64,000 nt of DNA from Pseudorhodobacter sp. E13 (GTDB lineage Bacteria; Pseudomonadota; Alphaproteobacteria; Rhodobacterales; Rhodobacteraceae): positions 186,001-250,000 of the forward strand of contig NZ_RPEN01000156.1 of the NCBI RefSeq assembly GCF_003991405.1, given 5' to 3'. Positions 27,253 to 35,716 of this stretch are shown here, piece by piece; within the stretch, counting starts at the first letter, position 1; the number at the start of each line of letters is the position of its first letter. The position numbers and the translations under genes were made by a program. Under the pieces are notes generated by a model. That model was not told where the DNA came from, made no database searches, and was given only the letters and a program-made list of their open reading frames with translations.

Positions 27253-28251
27253 ATGACAGACACAAGCTTTGACACGATCCCCGAGATTGCGCTGGACTGG
27301 CATCGCGCGGGCAAAGCGGCGGCGCTGGCCACGGTGGTGGAAACCTGGGGCTCTGCCCCGCGCCCGGTGGGCAGCCAATTGGTCATTGCGGGCGATGGCG
27401 CGATGATGGGCTCTGTCTCGGGGGGCTGCGTGGAATCGGCGGTGGTGCATGAGGCACTGGCCGCGCTGGGCAGTGGCACGCCTCGCTTGCTCCGCTTCGG
27501 TGTCGCGGATGAAGAGGCGTTTGCCGTGGGTCTGGCCTGTGGTGGCACGATCCGGGTGCTGGTGGAACCAATCGGCACGGGTGCGCAGGCGCTTGCGCCT
27601 GACCTTTTGGCCGAACTGGTTGCCGCCCGTGCCGCGCGCCGCGCCGTGGCGCTGCTGACGCATCTGGAAACCTACACCCGCCGCCTGACCGCAGGCCCCG
27701 GCGACCCTTTGGCCGAGGCGATTGCCACCCGGATGCGCGCCGACCGTTCCGGGCTGGAGGAGGATGGCTGGTTCATCGGTATCCACAACCCACCCTTGCG
27801 CATGATGATCGTGGGGGCCGTGCACATTGCCCAAGCGCTGGTGCCGATGGCGCGGGCCTGTGGCTATGACCCGGTGATCATTGATCCGCGCGGGGCCTTT
27901 GGCTCTGCCGCGCGCTTTCCGGGTGAAACCATCCTGGAGGATTGGCCGGACGAGGCGATGGCCGCCCTTGCCCCCGATGCCCGCAGCGCCATTGTCACCC
28001 TGACCCATGACAGCAAGCTGGATGATCCTGCGCTGATGGCGGCGCTGGGCTCGGATGCTTTCTACATCGGCAGTCTTGGCTCCAGCCGCACCCATGCCAA
28101 ACGGCTGGACCGTCTGGCAGCGGCAGGCGTCCCGCCCGCACAGATCGCCCGTATCCATGCGCCGGTCGGGTTGAACATCGGGGCCAAATCTCCGGCGGAA
28201 ATTGCGGTGTCGATCATGGCACAGATCACCCAAAGCCTCCGGCAAGGCTGA
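27253..28251 (+). CDS. XdhC family protein (molybdenum cofactor insertion)
   Basis: A 332-aa protein. The N-terminal XdhC region has VETWGSAPRPVGSQ near residue 27 and GSVSGGCVES near 55. The C-terminal Rossmann XdhC_C domain has YIGSLGSSRTHAKRLDRL near 275 and GLNIGAKSPAEIAVSIMA at the end. XdhC proteins bind and sulfurate the molybdenum cofactor for xanthine dehydrogenase-family enzymes, which includes CO dehydrogenase. Its stop and the next start share TGATG. Confidence 0.9.
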   Translation: MTDTSFDTIPEIALDWHRAGKAAALATVVETWGSAPRPVGSQLVIAGDGAMMGSVSGGCVESAVVHEALAALGSGTPRLLRFGVADEEAFAVGLACGGTIRVLVEPIGTGAQALAPDLLAELVAARAARRAVALLTHLETYTRRLTAGPGDPLAEAIATRMRADRSGLEEDGWFIGIHNPPLRMMIVGAVHIAQALVPMARACGYDPVIIDPRGAFGSAARFPGETILEDWPDEAMAALAPDARSAIVTLTHDSKLDDPALMAALGSDAFYIGSLGSSRTHAKRLDRLAAAGVPPAQIARIHAPVGLNIGAKSPAEIAVSIMAQITQSLRQG

Positions 28252-29249
28252 TGGAATTCGGAGAGGTTCCCACAGATCAGGCAGCAGGGGCGATTCTGGC
28301 CCATTCCGAGGCGCTGCCCGGTGGTGGCCGTTTGCGCAAAGGCATTCCCTTGGGCCCCGAGGAGATTGCCCGCCTGCATGCGGCGGGCATCACATCCGTT
28401 ACCGTGGCGCGGCTTGGCCCGGATGACCTGCATGAGGATGCCGCCGCCATGGCCGTGGCCCGCGCCTTGGTGCCAGACCCCGAGGCGGCAGGGCTGGAGC
28501 TGCGCGCCATGCGCACCGGGCGGGTGAATATTCTGGCCAAGGGGCCGGGGGTCGTGCGGCTGAACGCCAAGCGTATCCACCAGATGAACGCCGCCGAGCC
28601 GATGATCACCCTTGCCACCGTGCCGCCTTGGCAGCGGATGGAGGCAGGCGGTATGGTTGGCACCATCAAGATCATCGCTTACGCCGTGCCGCAACAGGGC
28701 CTTGCGCGGGCCTGCGCGCTGGGGGCGGATGCGATTTCGCTGCGCCCGCCGGTCTTGCGCCGTGCAGTTCTGATCCAGACTTCGGTCGGAGAGGAGGATG
28801 GCGTCAAAGGCCACCGCGTCACCGAGGCGCGGCTGTCGCGCTTGGGCGTCACGCTGGCCCCCTGCCAGATCGTGCCGCATCGGGTGGCAGAGCTGTCGCA
28901 GGCCTTGCGGGCGGCCAAGGCGGCTGATCTGATCCTGATCCTCACCGGCTCTGCCACATCGGATATCCGCGATACCGCGCCGGAAGCTTTGCGCGAAGCA
29001 GGCGGGCGCGTGCTGCATTTCGGCATGCCGGTTGATCCGGGGAACCTGCTGTTCATCGGCAAGCTGGGCCGGGTGCCGGTGATCGGCCTGCCGGGCTGTG
29101 CCAAATCCCCGGCGCTGAATGGCGCGGATTGGGTGATGGAGCGGATCATCTGCGGCGTGCCCGTCACGCCCCGCAGCATCGCCGCCATGGGGGTGGGCGG
29201 CCTGTTGAAGGAAATTCCAACCCGGCCCAGACCCCGCGAAGGCACATGA
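28251..29249 (+). CDS. Molybdopterin-binding protein (MoaB/MoeA-type fold)
   Basis: A 332-aa protein overlapping xdhC by one base. The C-terminal half contains the molybdopterin-binding fold, with LILTGSATSDIRDTAPEAL near residue 225 and FGMPVDPGNLLFIG further on. The N-terminal half is the helper region found in these stand-alone proteins. It probably supplies or hands on molybdopterin to the enzyme matured by the rest of the operon. The molybdoenzyme itself is not in the window. Confidence 0.85.
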   Translation: MEFGEVPTDQAAGAILAHSEALPGGGRLRKGIPLGPEEIARLHAAGITSVTVARLGPDDLHEDAAAMAVARALVPDPEAAGLELRAMRTGRVNILAKGPGVVRLNAKRIHQMNAAEPMITLATVPPWQRMEAGGMVGTIKIIAYAVPQQGLARACALGADAISLRPPVLRRAVLIQTSVGEEDGVKGHRVTEARLSRLGVTLAPCQIVPHRVAELSQALRAAKAADLILILTGSATSDIRDTAPEALREAGGRVLHFGMPVDPGNLLFIGKLGRVPVIGLPGCAKSPALNGADWVMERIICGVPVTPRSIAAMGVGGLLKEIPTRPRPREGT

Positions 29250-29275
29250 AAAAAGGGGCCGCGCCGCGACCCCTT
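29249..29275 (-). terminator. Intrinsic terminator of infC
   Basis: On the minus strand a G+C-rich stem AAGGGG/CCCCTT with an extended, nearly perfect inner part is followed by six U residues (plus-strand A-run at 29249-29254). It lies 41 bp past the infC stop and starts at the stop codon of the convergent molybdopterin gene. Confidence 0.75.
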
Positions 29276-29315
29276 GATGACCTTGCCTTGAAGTGTGGCG
29301 TCTTGATGCGCGGGC

Positions 29316-29861
29316 TTATTTCGGCCCGATCATCATCACCATCTGACGACCTTCCAGCTTCGGAAAGCTTTCCAGCTTGCCAGCCTCATTGGCGATCACA
29401 TCATCCGCCACGCGGTTCAGCAATTCCAGACCAAGCTGCTGGTGGGCCATTTCCCGGCCCCGAAAGCGCAGCGTCACCTTGACCTTGTCGCCTTCGCCCA
29501 GAAACTTCAGCACAGACCGCATCTTGACATCATAGTCATGCTTGTCGGTGCCGGGACGGAACTTGATTTCCTTGATTTCAATGATGTGCTGCTTTTTGCG
29601 GGCCTCGGCCTCACGCTTTTGCTGCTCATATTTGAATTTGCCGAAGTCCATGATCTTGCAGACCGGCGGCTCCGCATTCGGCGAGATTTCAACCAGGTCG
29701 AGCCCGGCCTCCTCGGCCATGGCCATCGCGCGGGCTGGTGTTACAACACCAACGTTTTCGCCATCCGCGCCAATCAGGCGGATTTCGGGGCTGCGGATGC
29801 GGTCATTCACACGGGGGCCCGTATCGCGTTGCGGCGGGGCGTTGTGGGGTCTGCGGGCTAT
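29316..29861 (-). CDS. infC: Translation initiation factor IF-3, apparent AUA start
   Basis: IF-3 selects initiator tRNA and start codons on the 30S subunit. The conserved N-domain begins [15 protein letters not shown], and the linker and C-domain follow with [22 protein letters not shown] at 29810 would be the nearest canonical start, but it has no ribosome site and truncates the N-terminus. The in-frame ATA at 29861 lies 7 nt after AGGAAG and gives 181 aa beginning [15 protein letters not shown], the usual family N-terminus. A rare start is the known autoregulatory device of infC (AUU in E. coli). Confidence 0.9.
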   Translation of the reverse strand: MARRPHNAPPQRDTGPRVNDRIRSPEIRLIGADGENVGVVTPARAMAMAEEAGLDLVEISPNAEPPVCKIMDFGKFKYEQQKREAEARKKQHIIEIKEIKFRPGTDKHDYDVKMRSVLKFLGEGDKVKVTLRFRGREMAHQQLGLELLNRVADDVIANEAGKLESFPKLEGRQMVMMIGPK

Positions 29862-29914
29862 GGTTTGCTTCCTTCTTTCATTGATATCGGTGCGGGGCAG
29901 CGCCCAGCCCGCGT

Positions 29915-29943
29915 AAAATAGACCTCTGGGCCGGGTTGTTCAA
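29915..29943 (-). promoter_or_regulatory. Sigma-70-type promoter of infC
   Basis: On the minus strand: -35 TTGAAC (29938-29943), a 17-nt spacer, and -10 TATTTT (29915-29920). A start a few bases further would leave a leader of about 45-50 nt before the AUA codon. Confidence 0.55.
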
Positions 29944-30004
29944 CACCTTTCGGTAGAATCCCGCCCGATCGGCTGCTGCGGTGCAGCAAAGTCTTTTCAA
30001 ATCA

Positions 30005-30024
30005 GACAGTTTCTGTCATGACAG
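30005..30024. promoter_or_regulatory. Overlapping palindromes upstream of the Ala-rich gene
   Basis: GACAGTTTCTGTC (30005-30017) and the perfect 12-bp CTGTCATGACAG (30013-30024) share a CTGTC arm. They lie 43-62 bp upstream of the plus-strand gene at 30067 and could be an operator. The binding factor is unknown. Confidence 0.45.
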
Positions 30025-30066
30025 CGCCGCAACCGTCAGTGCAGACGGGTATGGGAGACGTAAAAC

Positions 30067-30735
30067 ATGAATAAATCTGTTCTTTTGGGCGCTGCCCTGA
30101 TCGTGGCCGCAGGCCTTGGCTATTACCAGTTCAGCTATGTGCCCGCGCAACAGGCTGCACAAGAAGCGGCGATGCAGGCCGAAAAAGCGGCTGCTGAAGC
30201 GGCTGCCAAAGCCGAGGAAGAAGCGAAAGCCGCTGAAGCCGCTGCTGCGGAAGCTGCTGCCAAAGCCGAAGAAGAGGCAAAAGCCGCTGCCGAGGCTGCT
30301 GCAAAGGCCGCTGAAGAAGCTGCTGCCAAAGCCGCAGAGGAATTGAAAGCCGCCGAGGAGGCCGCAAAAGCGGCTGCCGAAGAAGTGACCGAGACTGTCG
30401 AGGAAGGCGCTGCCGCTGCTGAAGCTGCTGCCGCCGAAGCCGCTGCTGCTGCCGAAGCCGAAGCAAAGGCCGCTGCCGAAGCCGCCGAGAAAGCCGCCGC
30501 TGATGCCGCAGCGCAAGCCACGGATGCAGCCAATGCCGCCGCCGATGCGATGGACCCGTCCGCGCTGTTGGATGCCGCCAATTTCGACGCCGAAAAGGTG
30601 AATGCCATGATCGACGGCGCGACCCTGGACGACACCACCAAAGCCACGCTGAAATCGGTTGTGGACGCTGCTGCCAGCAACCCGCTGTTGCTGCAAGGCG
30701 CTTTGGATCAGGTGAAAGCGGCGCTTGGCCTCTGA
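30067..30735 (+). CDS. Membrane-anchored alanine-rich helical protein
   Basis: A 222-aa protein that is roughly half alanine. Residues 4-22 form a hydrophobic anchor, residues 30-165 are an Ala/Glu/Lys-rich single-helix or coiled-coil region built from EAAAKAEEEAK-like units, and residues 170-222 form a small C-terminal domain with two predicted helices. The layout recalls the TolA spacer, with a periplasmic C-terminal head. Divergent from infC, with a strong bidirectional terminator downstream. Function unknown. Confidence 0.75.
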   Translation: MNKSVLLGAALIVAAGLGYYQFSYVPAQQAAQEAAMQAEKAAAEAAAKAEEEAKAAEAAAAEAAAKAEEEAKAAAEAAAKAAEEAAAKAAEELKAAEEAAKAAAEEVTETVEEGAAAAEAAAAEAAAAAEAEAKAAAEAAEKAAADAAAQATDAANAAADAMDPSALLDAANFDAEKVNAMIDGATLDDTTKATLKSVVDAAASNPLLLQGALDQVKAALGL

Positions 30736-30755
30736 TCGCCTGCGGGACTGAAAAC

Positions 30756-30787
30756 AAAAGCCGCGCAAGGGTTTGCGCGGCTTTTTT
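30756..30787. terminator. Strong bidirectional intrinsic terminator
   Basis: A perfect 13-bp stem, AAAAGCCGCGCAA and TTGCGCGGCTTTT, with a 4-nt loop and T-runs on both strands. It lies between the convergent Ala-rich gene (stop 30735) and the fpr gene (stop 30811) and can end transcripts from both. Confidence 0.93.
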
Positions 30788-30810
30788 CATGCGGTGATGT
30801 GACTGAAAAC

Positions 30811-31641
30811 TCAGATGCCGTCGCCGACAAAGGCCTTTTCGACCACATATTCCTTCGGCTCGGAATTGGCGCCTTCACGCAGGCCGAACCCTTCCAGCAC
30901 CGCTTTTACATCAATGTTGAAATCCAGCGACCCGCAGACCATCGCGCGATCTTCCGCAGGGTTCATCGGGGGCAGGCCCAGATCGGCAAACACCTTGCCC
31001 GAGGTCAGGTTGTCGGTGATCCGGCCCATATGCGCCGTGTCTTCGCGGGTGGTGGTGGGATAGTAATGCAGCTTGCCCTCCACCATTTCGCCGATCAGTT
31101 CATCATTTTTCAGGTCCTCGACCAATTGGCGGCCATATTCCAGCTCATCCGCCGTCCGGCAGGTGTGCATCATGATGACAGAGTCGTATTTCTCATAGGT
31201 TTCGGGGTCACGCATCAGGCTGGCAAAAGGCGCGATTCCGGTGCCGGTGGCAAGAAACCAGACCCGCTTACCCGGCAACAGCGCATCATGCACCAGCGTG
31301 CCAACGGGTTTTGGCCGCAGGATGATCTCATCGCCCACATTGATATGTTGCAGCTTGCTGGTCAGCGGGCCATCCGGCACCTTGATGGAATAAAACTCCA
31401 ACTCCTCATCCCAATTGGGCGAGGCGATGGAATAGGCGCGCAGCAAGGGTTTGCCATTGTCGCCCATCAAACCGATCATCACAAACTCGCCCGAGCGGAA
31501 GCGCAAGGACTGCGGCCGCGTCACGCGGAAGGAAAACAGACGGTCTGTCCAATGTTTCACGGCGGTCACCACCTGCGCATCGGGCAGATGGGGCTTGGCG
31601 GCTTTCACGGGGGCTTCGGTCACTGTCAGGCTTTCGGTCAT
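30811..31641 (-). CDS. fpr: Ferredoxin--NADP+ reductase
   Basis: FAD enzyme that transfers electrons between NADPH and ferredoxin or flavodoxin. It has the FAD-binding RAYSIASPNWDEELEFYSIK segment near residue 75 and the NADP-binding FLATGTGIAPFASLMRD near 140, with the extended C-terminus EKAFVGDGI seen in the bacterial subclass. It has 276 aa. It follows the cys operon on the same strand with a 65-bp gap and could feed electrons to the ferredoxin-type sulfite reductase. Confidence 0.93.
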   Translation of the reverse strand: MTESLTVTEAPVKAAKPHLPDAQVVTAVKHWTDRLFSFRVTRPQSLRFRSGEFVMIGLMGDNGKPLLRAYSIASPNWDEELEFYSIKVPDGPLTSKLQHINVGDEIILRPKPVGTLVHDALLPGKRVWFLATGTGIAPFASLMRDPETYEKYDSVIMMHTCRTADELEYGRQLVEDLKNDELIGEMVEGKLHYYPTTTREDTAHMGRITDNLTSGKVFADLGLPPMNPAEDRAMVCGSLDFNIDVKAVLEGFGLREGANSEPKEYVVEKAFVGDGI

Positions 31642-31706
31642 GTCATTTCATCCGGCTATAGGCCGGTATCCTTTGTCTAGCTTTGATCTATGTCAGAGGG
31701 AAGCGG

Positions 31707-32117
31707 TCAACCGGCCCGCAGGCGCGACTGATGGTCATGGGCCTGCCAGTTGGCGCGGGCCAGCCATTGCTCGGCGGGTTGGCGGGTGGCAAGATCGTCG
31801 CTGATCTCGACCTCGTCAAAGCCCACGCGGCGGGCCATGGCATATTGGTCCGCCAGCACATGCCCGCGCGCGCGCAGCCGCCCCTTGAACCCCATCATCC
31901 GCAAACGGCGCGCCAGCGTAAAGCCGCGCCCATCAGCAAAGCTGGGGAAATCAATCCGGATCAGGCGCAGGTCGGCCAGATAGGGCACCAAAGCGGTCGG
32001 ATCATCGGTATTGGCAAGATCCAGCGCGCCTTCGTGAAAGGGCAGTTGCGCCAGCGAGGTGAAAGCGGGGATCGGGGTTTCGGTGTGAAAGCCTGTATCG
32101 GTGACGATAACGCTCAT
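31707..32117 (-). CDS. DUF934 protein of the sulfate-assimilation operon
   Basis: A 136-aa protein from the ATG at 32117, which has AGGAGG 6 nt upstream and overlaps the cysH stop by 4 bp (the open frame runs on to 32339 antisense to nothing useful). The RIDFPSFADGRGFTLARRLR segment is the DUF934 hallmark. DUF934 proteins accompany cysI and cysH in alpha- and betaproteobacteria and probably support sulfite reduction; the biochemical role is not known. Confidence 0.85.
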   Translation of the reverse strand: MSVIVTDTGFHTETPIPAFTSLAQLPFHEGALDLANTDDPTALVPYLADLRLIRIDFPSFADGRGFTLARRLRMMGFKGRLRARGHVLADQYAMARRVGFDEVEISDDLATRQPAEQWLARANWQAHDHQSRLRAG

Positions 32118-32863
32118 GCGGCGTCCTCCTGTGTTTTGCGCACCATTTTGCCATTGATGAAATGGATGCCGCATTCGGTTTTTTCCGTGCCGCGCCAACG
32201 CCCTGCGCGCGGGTCTTCGCCGGGTTGAACCGGGCTTGTGCACGGCGCGCAGCCAATGCTGGGATAGCCCTGCGCCACAAGCGGATGGCGCGGCAGGCGA
32301 TTGTTGACGATGTAATCTTCCAGATCGTCGCGGGTCCAATGCGCCAGCGGATTGATTTTCAGCCGTGCGTCGCCATCGGCCTCAAAGAATTCCACCTCGG
32401 CGCGGGTGCCGGATTGATAGCGTTTGCGCCCGGTGATCCAGGCATCAAAGCCCGCAAGCGCGGTTTCCAGCACCTCGGTCTTGCGCAGGGCGCAGCAGGC
32501 GTCAGTGTTCGATTTATGCAAATCGCCTTGCGGATCACGCGCGGAAACCGCCGCCTGACTGGCGGTCAATGTTCGAATATCCGTCAGATACAGCTTTTCG
32601 GCCAGCACCTGCTGATAGGCCAGAGTTTCGGCAAACAGCATTTGCGTGTCGATGAACAACACCGGCGTATGCGGCGAGATCACCGACAGCAGATGCAGCA
32701 ACACCACCGATTCCGCGCCAAAGCTGGACACCAGCGCCACACGCCCCACATCGCGGTCGCGCAGCGCATGTTCCAGCACCGCCGTTGCCCCATGATGGCG
32801 GTAGCGGGCGTTCAGCCCGGCCACACGCTCGGCCATCGGGGCGAAACGACCATCAAGCGGCAT
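32114..32863 (-). CDS. cysH: Adenylylsulfate (APS) reductase, assimilatory
   Basis: Reduces activated sulfate to sulfite with thioredoxin. The start at 32863 has GAGGG 7 nt upstream; the frame is open further but would run into cysI. At 249 aa it has two Cys pairs, CCALRK and GCAPCTSPV, that bind the [4Fe-4S] cluster of the APS-type enzyme and are absent from PAPS-only enzymes, plus the KTECGIH catalytic tail. It overlaps cysI by 11 bp and DUF934 by 4 bp. Confidence 0.93.
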   Translation of the reverse strand: MPLDGRFAPMAERVAGLNARYRHHGATAVLEHALRDRDVGRVALVSSFGAESVVLLHLLSVISPHTPVLFIDTQMLFAETLAYQQVLAEKLYLTDIRTLTASQAAVSARDPQGDLHKSNTDACCALRKTEVLETALAGFDAWITGRKRYQSGTRAEVEFFEADGDARLKINPLAHWTRDDLEDYIVNNRLPRHPLVAQGYPSIGCAPCTSPVQPGEDPRAGRWRGTEKTECGIHFINGKMVRKTQEDAA

Positions 32864-34523
32864 CGCGTTTGCCCTCATCGGGGTAAAGTGCGGCTTTGAA
32901 CGGGGCAAGGCCAAGACGGCGATAGGCCTGAAGGAAGGTTTCCGCCGGGCTTTGACGCTGTTCCAGATAGGCCGCGATGATGCGTTCAATCGCAGGCACA
33001 ATTTCATCATAGGCGAAACCGGGGCCCGCGCGTTCACCGATCACAGCGGTTTCCGACCCATCGCCGCCCAGCGTGATCTGGTAGTTTTCCACGCCTGCGC
33101 GGTCCAGCCCCAAAATCCCGATATGGCCGACATGGTGATGCCCGCAGGCATTGATGCAGCCCGAGATCTTGATCTTCAGCGGCCCGATGTCATGCTCCAG
33201 CTTCAATGCGTCAAAGCGGGTGGCGATCTGCTGGGCCACCGGGATCGACCGGGCCGTCGCCAGCGCGCAATAATCCATGCCGGGGCAGGCGATGATATCC
33301 GAGATCAACCCGACATTCGCCGTCTCCAGCCCCGATCCGCGCAGGGCGGCGTGCAGGGCAGGCAGGTCCGACAGATGCACATGCGGCAGGATGACGTTCT
33401 GCTCATGGCTGATGCGGATTTCGGAATGGCCAAAGCGTTCGGCCAGATCGGCAATCAGGCGCATCTGGGCCGAGGTGGCATCGCCCGGTGTCGCGCCATG
33501 CGCCTTCAGGCTGATGGTAACGATGCGGTAGTCGGGGTGCTTATGCGCGGCCAGATTGGTATCGGCCCAAGACCGGAACAGCGGGTCGGCCTTGTAAAAC
33601 GCCGCATAGGCGCTGGTATCGGCCTGGCGCAATTCGGGCGTGCTGAAGGCGGCGGTGATCTGATCCAGAAGCGCCTGATCATTGCCACCAAACAGCGGGC
33701 GCAATTCGTCAAACCGTTCTTCGATCAGGCGGGAAAGTTCTTCTTTTCCCGTCTCATGCAGGGTGATCTTGATCCGCGCCTTATACTTGTTATCGCGGCG
33801 GCCCAGCATGTTGTAGACCGACAGAACCGCCTCCACATAGGGCAGCAAATCCGCCTTGGGCAAAAAGTCACGCACCGTGGTGCCGACCAGCGGCGTGCGG
33901 CCAAGGCCGCCGCCAACGATCACTTCGAACCCCGGCTCGCCCGCGTCATTGCGCACCATGCGCAGCCCGATGTCATGCGCGCGGGTGACAGCGCGGTCGG
34001 TCGACGACCCGGTGATCGCGATTTTGAACTTGCGCGGCAGGAACTGGAATTCCGGGTGGTCGGTGGACCATTGGCGCAAAAGCTCGGCAATCGGGCGGGG
34101 GTCTTCGATTTCATCGGCGGCGGCCCCGGCGAAATGATCGGCGGTCACATTGCGGATGGTGTTGCCAGAGGTCTGGATCGCATGCATGCCCACATCGGCC
34201 AGATCCGACAGGATCGCCGGAATATCCACCAGCTTTGGCCAGTTGAACTGAATGTTCTGGCGCGTGGTGAAATGGCCATAGCCCTTGTCATAGGTATCGG
34301 CAATCTGCGCCAGGGTCCGCATCTGTTGCGGGTTGATGCTGCCATAGGGAATGGCCACGCGCAGCATATAGGCGTGGAGTTGCAGATAAACCCCGTTCAT
34401 CAGGCGCAGCGGGCGAAACTCATCCTCGGTCAGCGAGCCATCAATCCGCCGCGCCACTTGCGCTGCGAATTGGGCGGTGCGGGTGCGGACGAAATCCGCG
34501 TCGAAATCGGTGTAATTATACAT
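32853..34523 (-). CDS. cysI: Ferredoxin-type sulfite reductase hemoprotein
   Basis: Reduces sulfite to sulfide using a siroheme and [4Fe-4S] cluster. The ATG at 34523 gives 556 aa; longer frames lie in the DUF2849 gene. The cluster ligands are in CPGMDYC and GCINACGHHHVGHIG in the C-terminal half. Two ferrite-like repeats precede them. It overlaps DUF2849 by 8 bp. Neighbours supply siroheme (cobA/cysG type) and the activated sulfur donor. Confidence 0.93.
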   Translation of the reverse strand: MYNYTDFDADFVRTRTAQFAAQVARRIDGSLTEDEFRPLRLMNGVYLQLHAYMLRVAIPYGSINPQQMRTLAQIADTYDKGYGHFTTRQNIQFNWPKLVDIPAILSDLADVGMHAIQTSGNTIRNVTADHFAGAAADEIEDPRPIAELLRQWSTDHPEFQFLPRKFKIAITGSSTDRAVTRAHDIGLRMVRNDAGEPGFEVIVGGGLGRTPLVGTTVRDFLPKADLLPYVEAVLSVYNMLGRRDNKYKARIKITLHETGKEELSRLIEERFDELRPLFGGNDQALLDQITAAFSTPELRQADTSAYAAFYKADPLFRSWADTNLAAHKHPDYRIVTISLKAHGATPGDATSAQMRLIADLAERFGHSEIRISHEQNVILPHVHLSDLPALHAALRGSGLETANVGLISDIIACPGMDYCALATARSIPVAQQIATRFDALKLEHDIGPLKIKISGCINACGHHHVGHIGILGLDRAGVENYQITLGGDGSETAVIGERAGPGFAYDEIVPAIERIIAAYLEQRQSPAETFLQAYRRLGLAPFKAALYPDEGKRDAA

Positions 34524-34821
34524 GTGCGCGCTCCACTTGCTTGCCATGGGCGTAGTTGGACGGGCCGCGGGTGCGGAAAGCCTCGCGGAAATGCACAGGC
34601 TCTGGCCCATGGGCACCGCGCTTGGCATCGGCGAGATAGGCACCAACGGCGTTTTTGGTCCGTTGCGCATCCAGCAGGCGCAACTGAGCGTGGGCTTCAT
34701 CCTCGATCAGTTCGGCGGCGGCATGGTCGCGGGACCATTGATCATCGGCGGTCAGGTAAATCACATCGCCGATCAGCAGATCATTGGCGGTGATAACTTT
34801 GGGGGTGAATGCGCGGCTCAT
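34516..34821 (-). CDS. DUF2849 protein of the sulfate-assimilation operon
   Basis: A 101-aa soluble protein with the LIGDVIYLTADDQWSRDHA segment that marks DUF2849. These proteins almost always lie just upstream of cysI in alphaproteobacteria, as here, with overlaps of 4 bp to cobA and 8 bp to cysI. No enzymatic motif is visible; a helper role in sulfite reduction is likely. Confidence 0.85.
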   Translation of the reverse strand: MSRAFTPKVITANDLLIGDVIYLTADDQWSRDHAAAELIEDEAHAQLRLLDAQRTKNAVGAYLADAKRGAHGPEPVHFREAFRTRGPSNYAHGKQVERAHV

Positions 34822-35579
34822 GCGTGCGCCTCCTGCAATTGGGGAAGGGAAAGGGCAGCGGCACGCGGTGCCAGCCCGTAAAGAAGAACGGCGGGGCCGG
34901 TGGCATGGGCCACGGCTTGCGGCAGATCGGCCAGCGTTGCCGCGATGATCTGTTGATCGGGGCGCGAGATATTGGCCACCACGCTGACAGGCGTGTCAGC
35001 CGCCGCACCATGCATCAAAAGGCGACCTTGCAGGAAACGTGCGGATTTCTTGCCCATGTAGATCGCGGCGACTTCGCCGGGCCGGGAGATGCCTTGCCAG
35101 TCCTGTTCGGCAAAACCTGCCATATCATGCCCGGTAACAATGCGCAGCGCGCGGTTGCGGCCCCGGCGGGTCAGGGATTGGCCGATTTCGGCGGCGGCCA
35201 CGGCAGCGCTGGTCAACCCCGGCAGGATGGTAAAGCCAAAGCCTGCGGCCTCCAGCGCCTCCATCTCCTCATCCAGCCGCCCGAAAATCCCGCAATCGCC
35301 GCCTTTCAGCCGCACAATCCGGCGCCCGGTTTGCGCATGGGCCACAAGGGCTGCGTTGATATCGGCTTGCGCGGCAGAGGGGCCGAAACCTTCTTTGCCA
35401 ACATCGACGCGCTGCGCGCTTGCGGGGATCAGGGCCAGCACCTCTGGCCCGACCAGACGGTCATGGATCACCACATCGGCCTGTTGCAGGGCCTGATACG
35501 CGCCCAAGGTCAGATGTGCAGCCGCCCCCGGGCCCGCGCCGACGAAGGTGACAGTATAGGATGTGGCTGCGTTTTGCAT
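34818..35579 (-). CDS. cobA: Uroporphyrinogen-III C-methyltransferase
   Basis: SAM-dependent enzyme that makes precorrin-2, the precursor of siroheme and cobalamin. VGAGPG near residue 12 and VIHDRLVGPEVLAL begin the tetrapyrrole methylase fold, and RLKGGDCGIFGRL lies near 97. At 253 aa it is a stand-alone methylase, without the dehydrogenase/chelatase domain of CysG. As first gene of the cys operon it most likely serves siroheme for the adjacent sulfite reductase. Confidence 0.92.
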   Translation of the reverse strand: MQNAATSYTVTFVGAGPGAAAHLTLGAYQALQQADVVIHDRLVGPEVLALIPASAQRVDVGKEGFGPSAAQADINAALVAHAQTGRRIVRLKGGDCGIFGRLDEEMEALEAAGFGFTILPGLTSAAVAAAEIGQSLTRRGRNRALRIVTGHDMAGFAEQDWQGISRPGEVAAIYMGKKSARFLQGRLLMHGAAADTPVSVVANISRPDQQIIAATLADLPQAVAHATGPAVLLYGLAPRAAALSLPQLQEAHA

Positions 35580-35716
35580 CGGGGCCTCATTGGTTTCTTG
35601 GCCTCAATATAGGATATTTTCCCATGCATCCGCCATATCCCCTTGCAGATAAGGAAGATTGTTCTAATGCTGTCGGCGAATGAATGCGTTGTTCCGGAAT
35701 GAAGGGGAAAACAGGA

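Noticed and set aside
30170-30530. Tandem DNA repeat or CRISPR-like array
   Set aside because: Repetition is at the protein level (Ala/Glu/Lys runs) with irregular unit length and no spacers.
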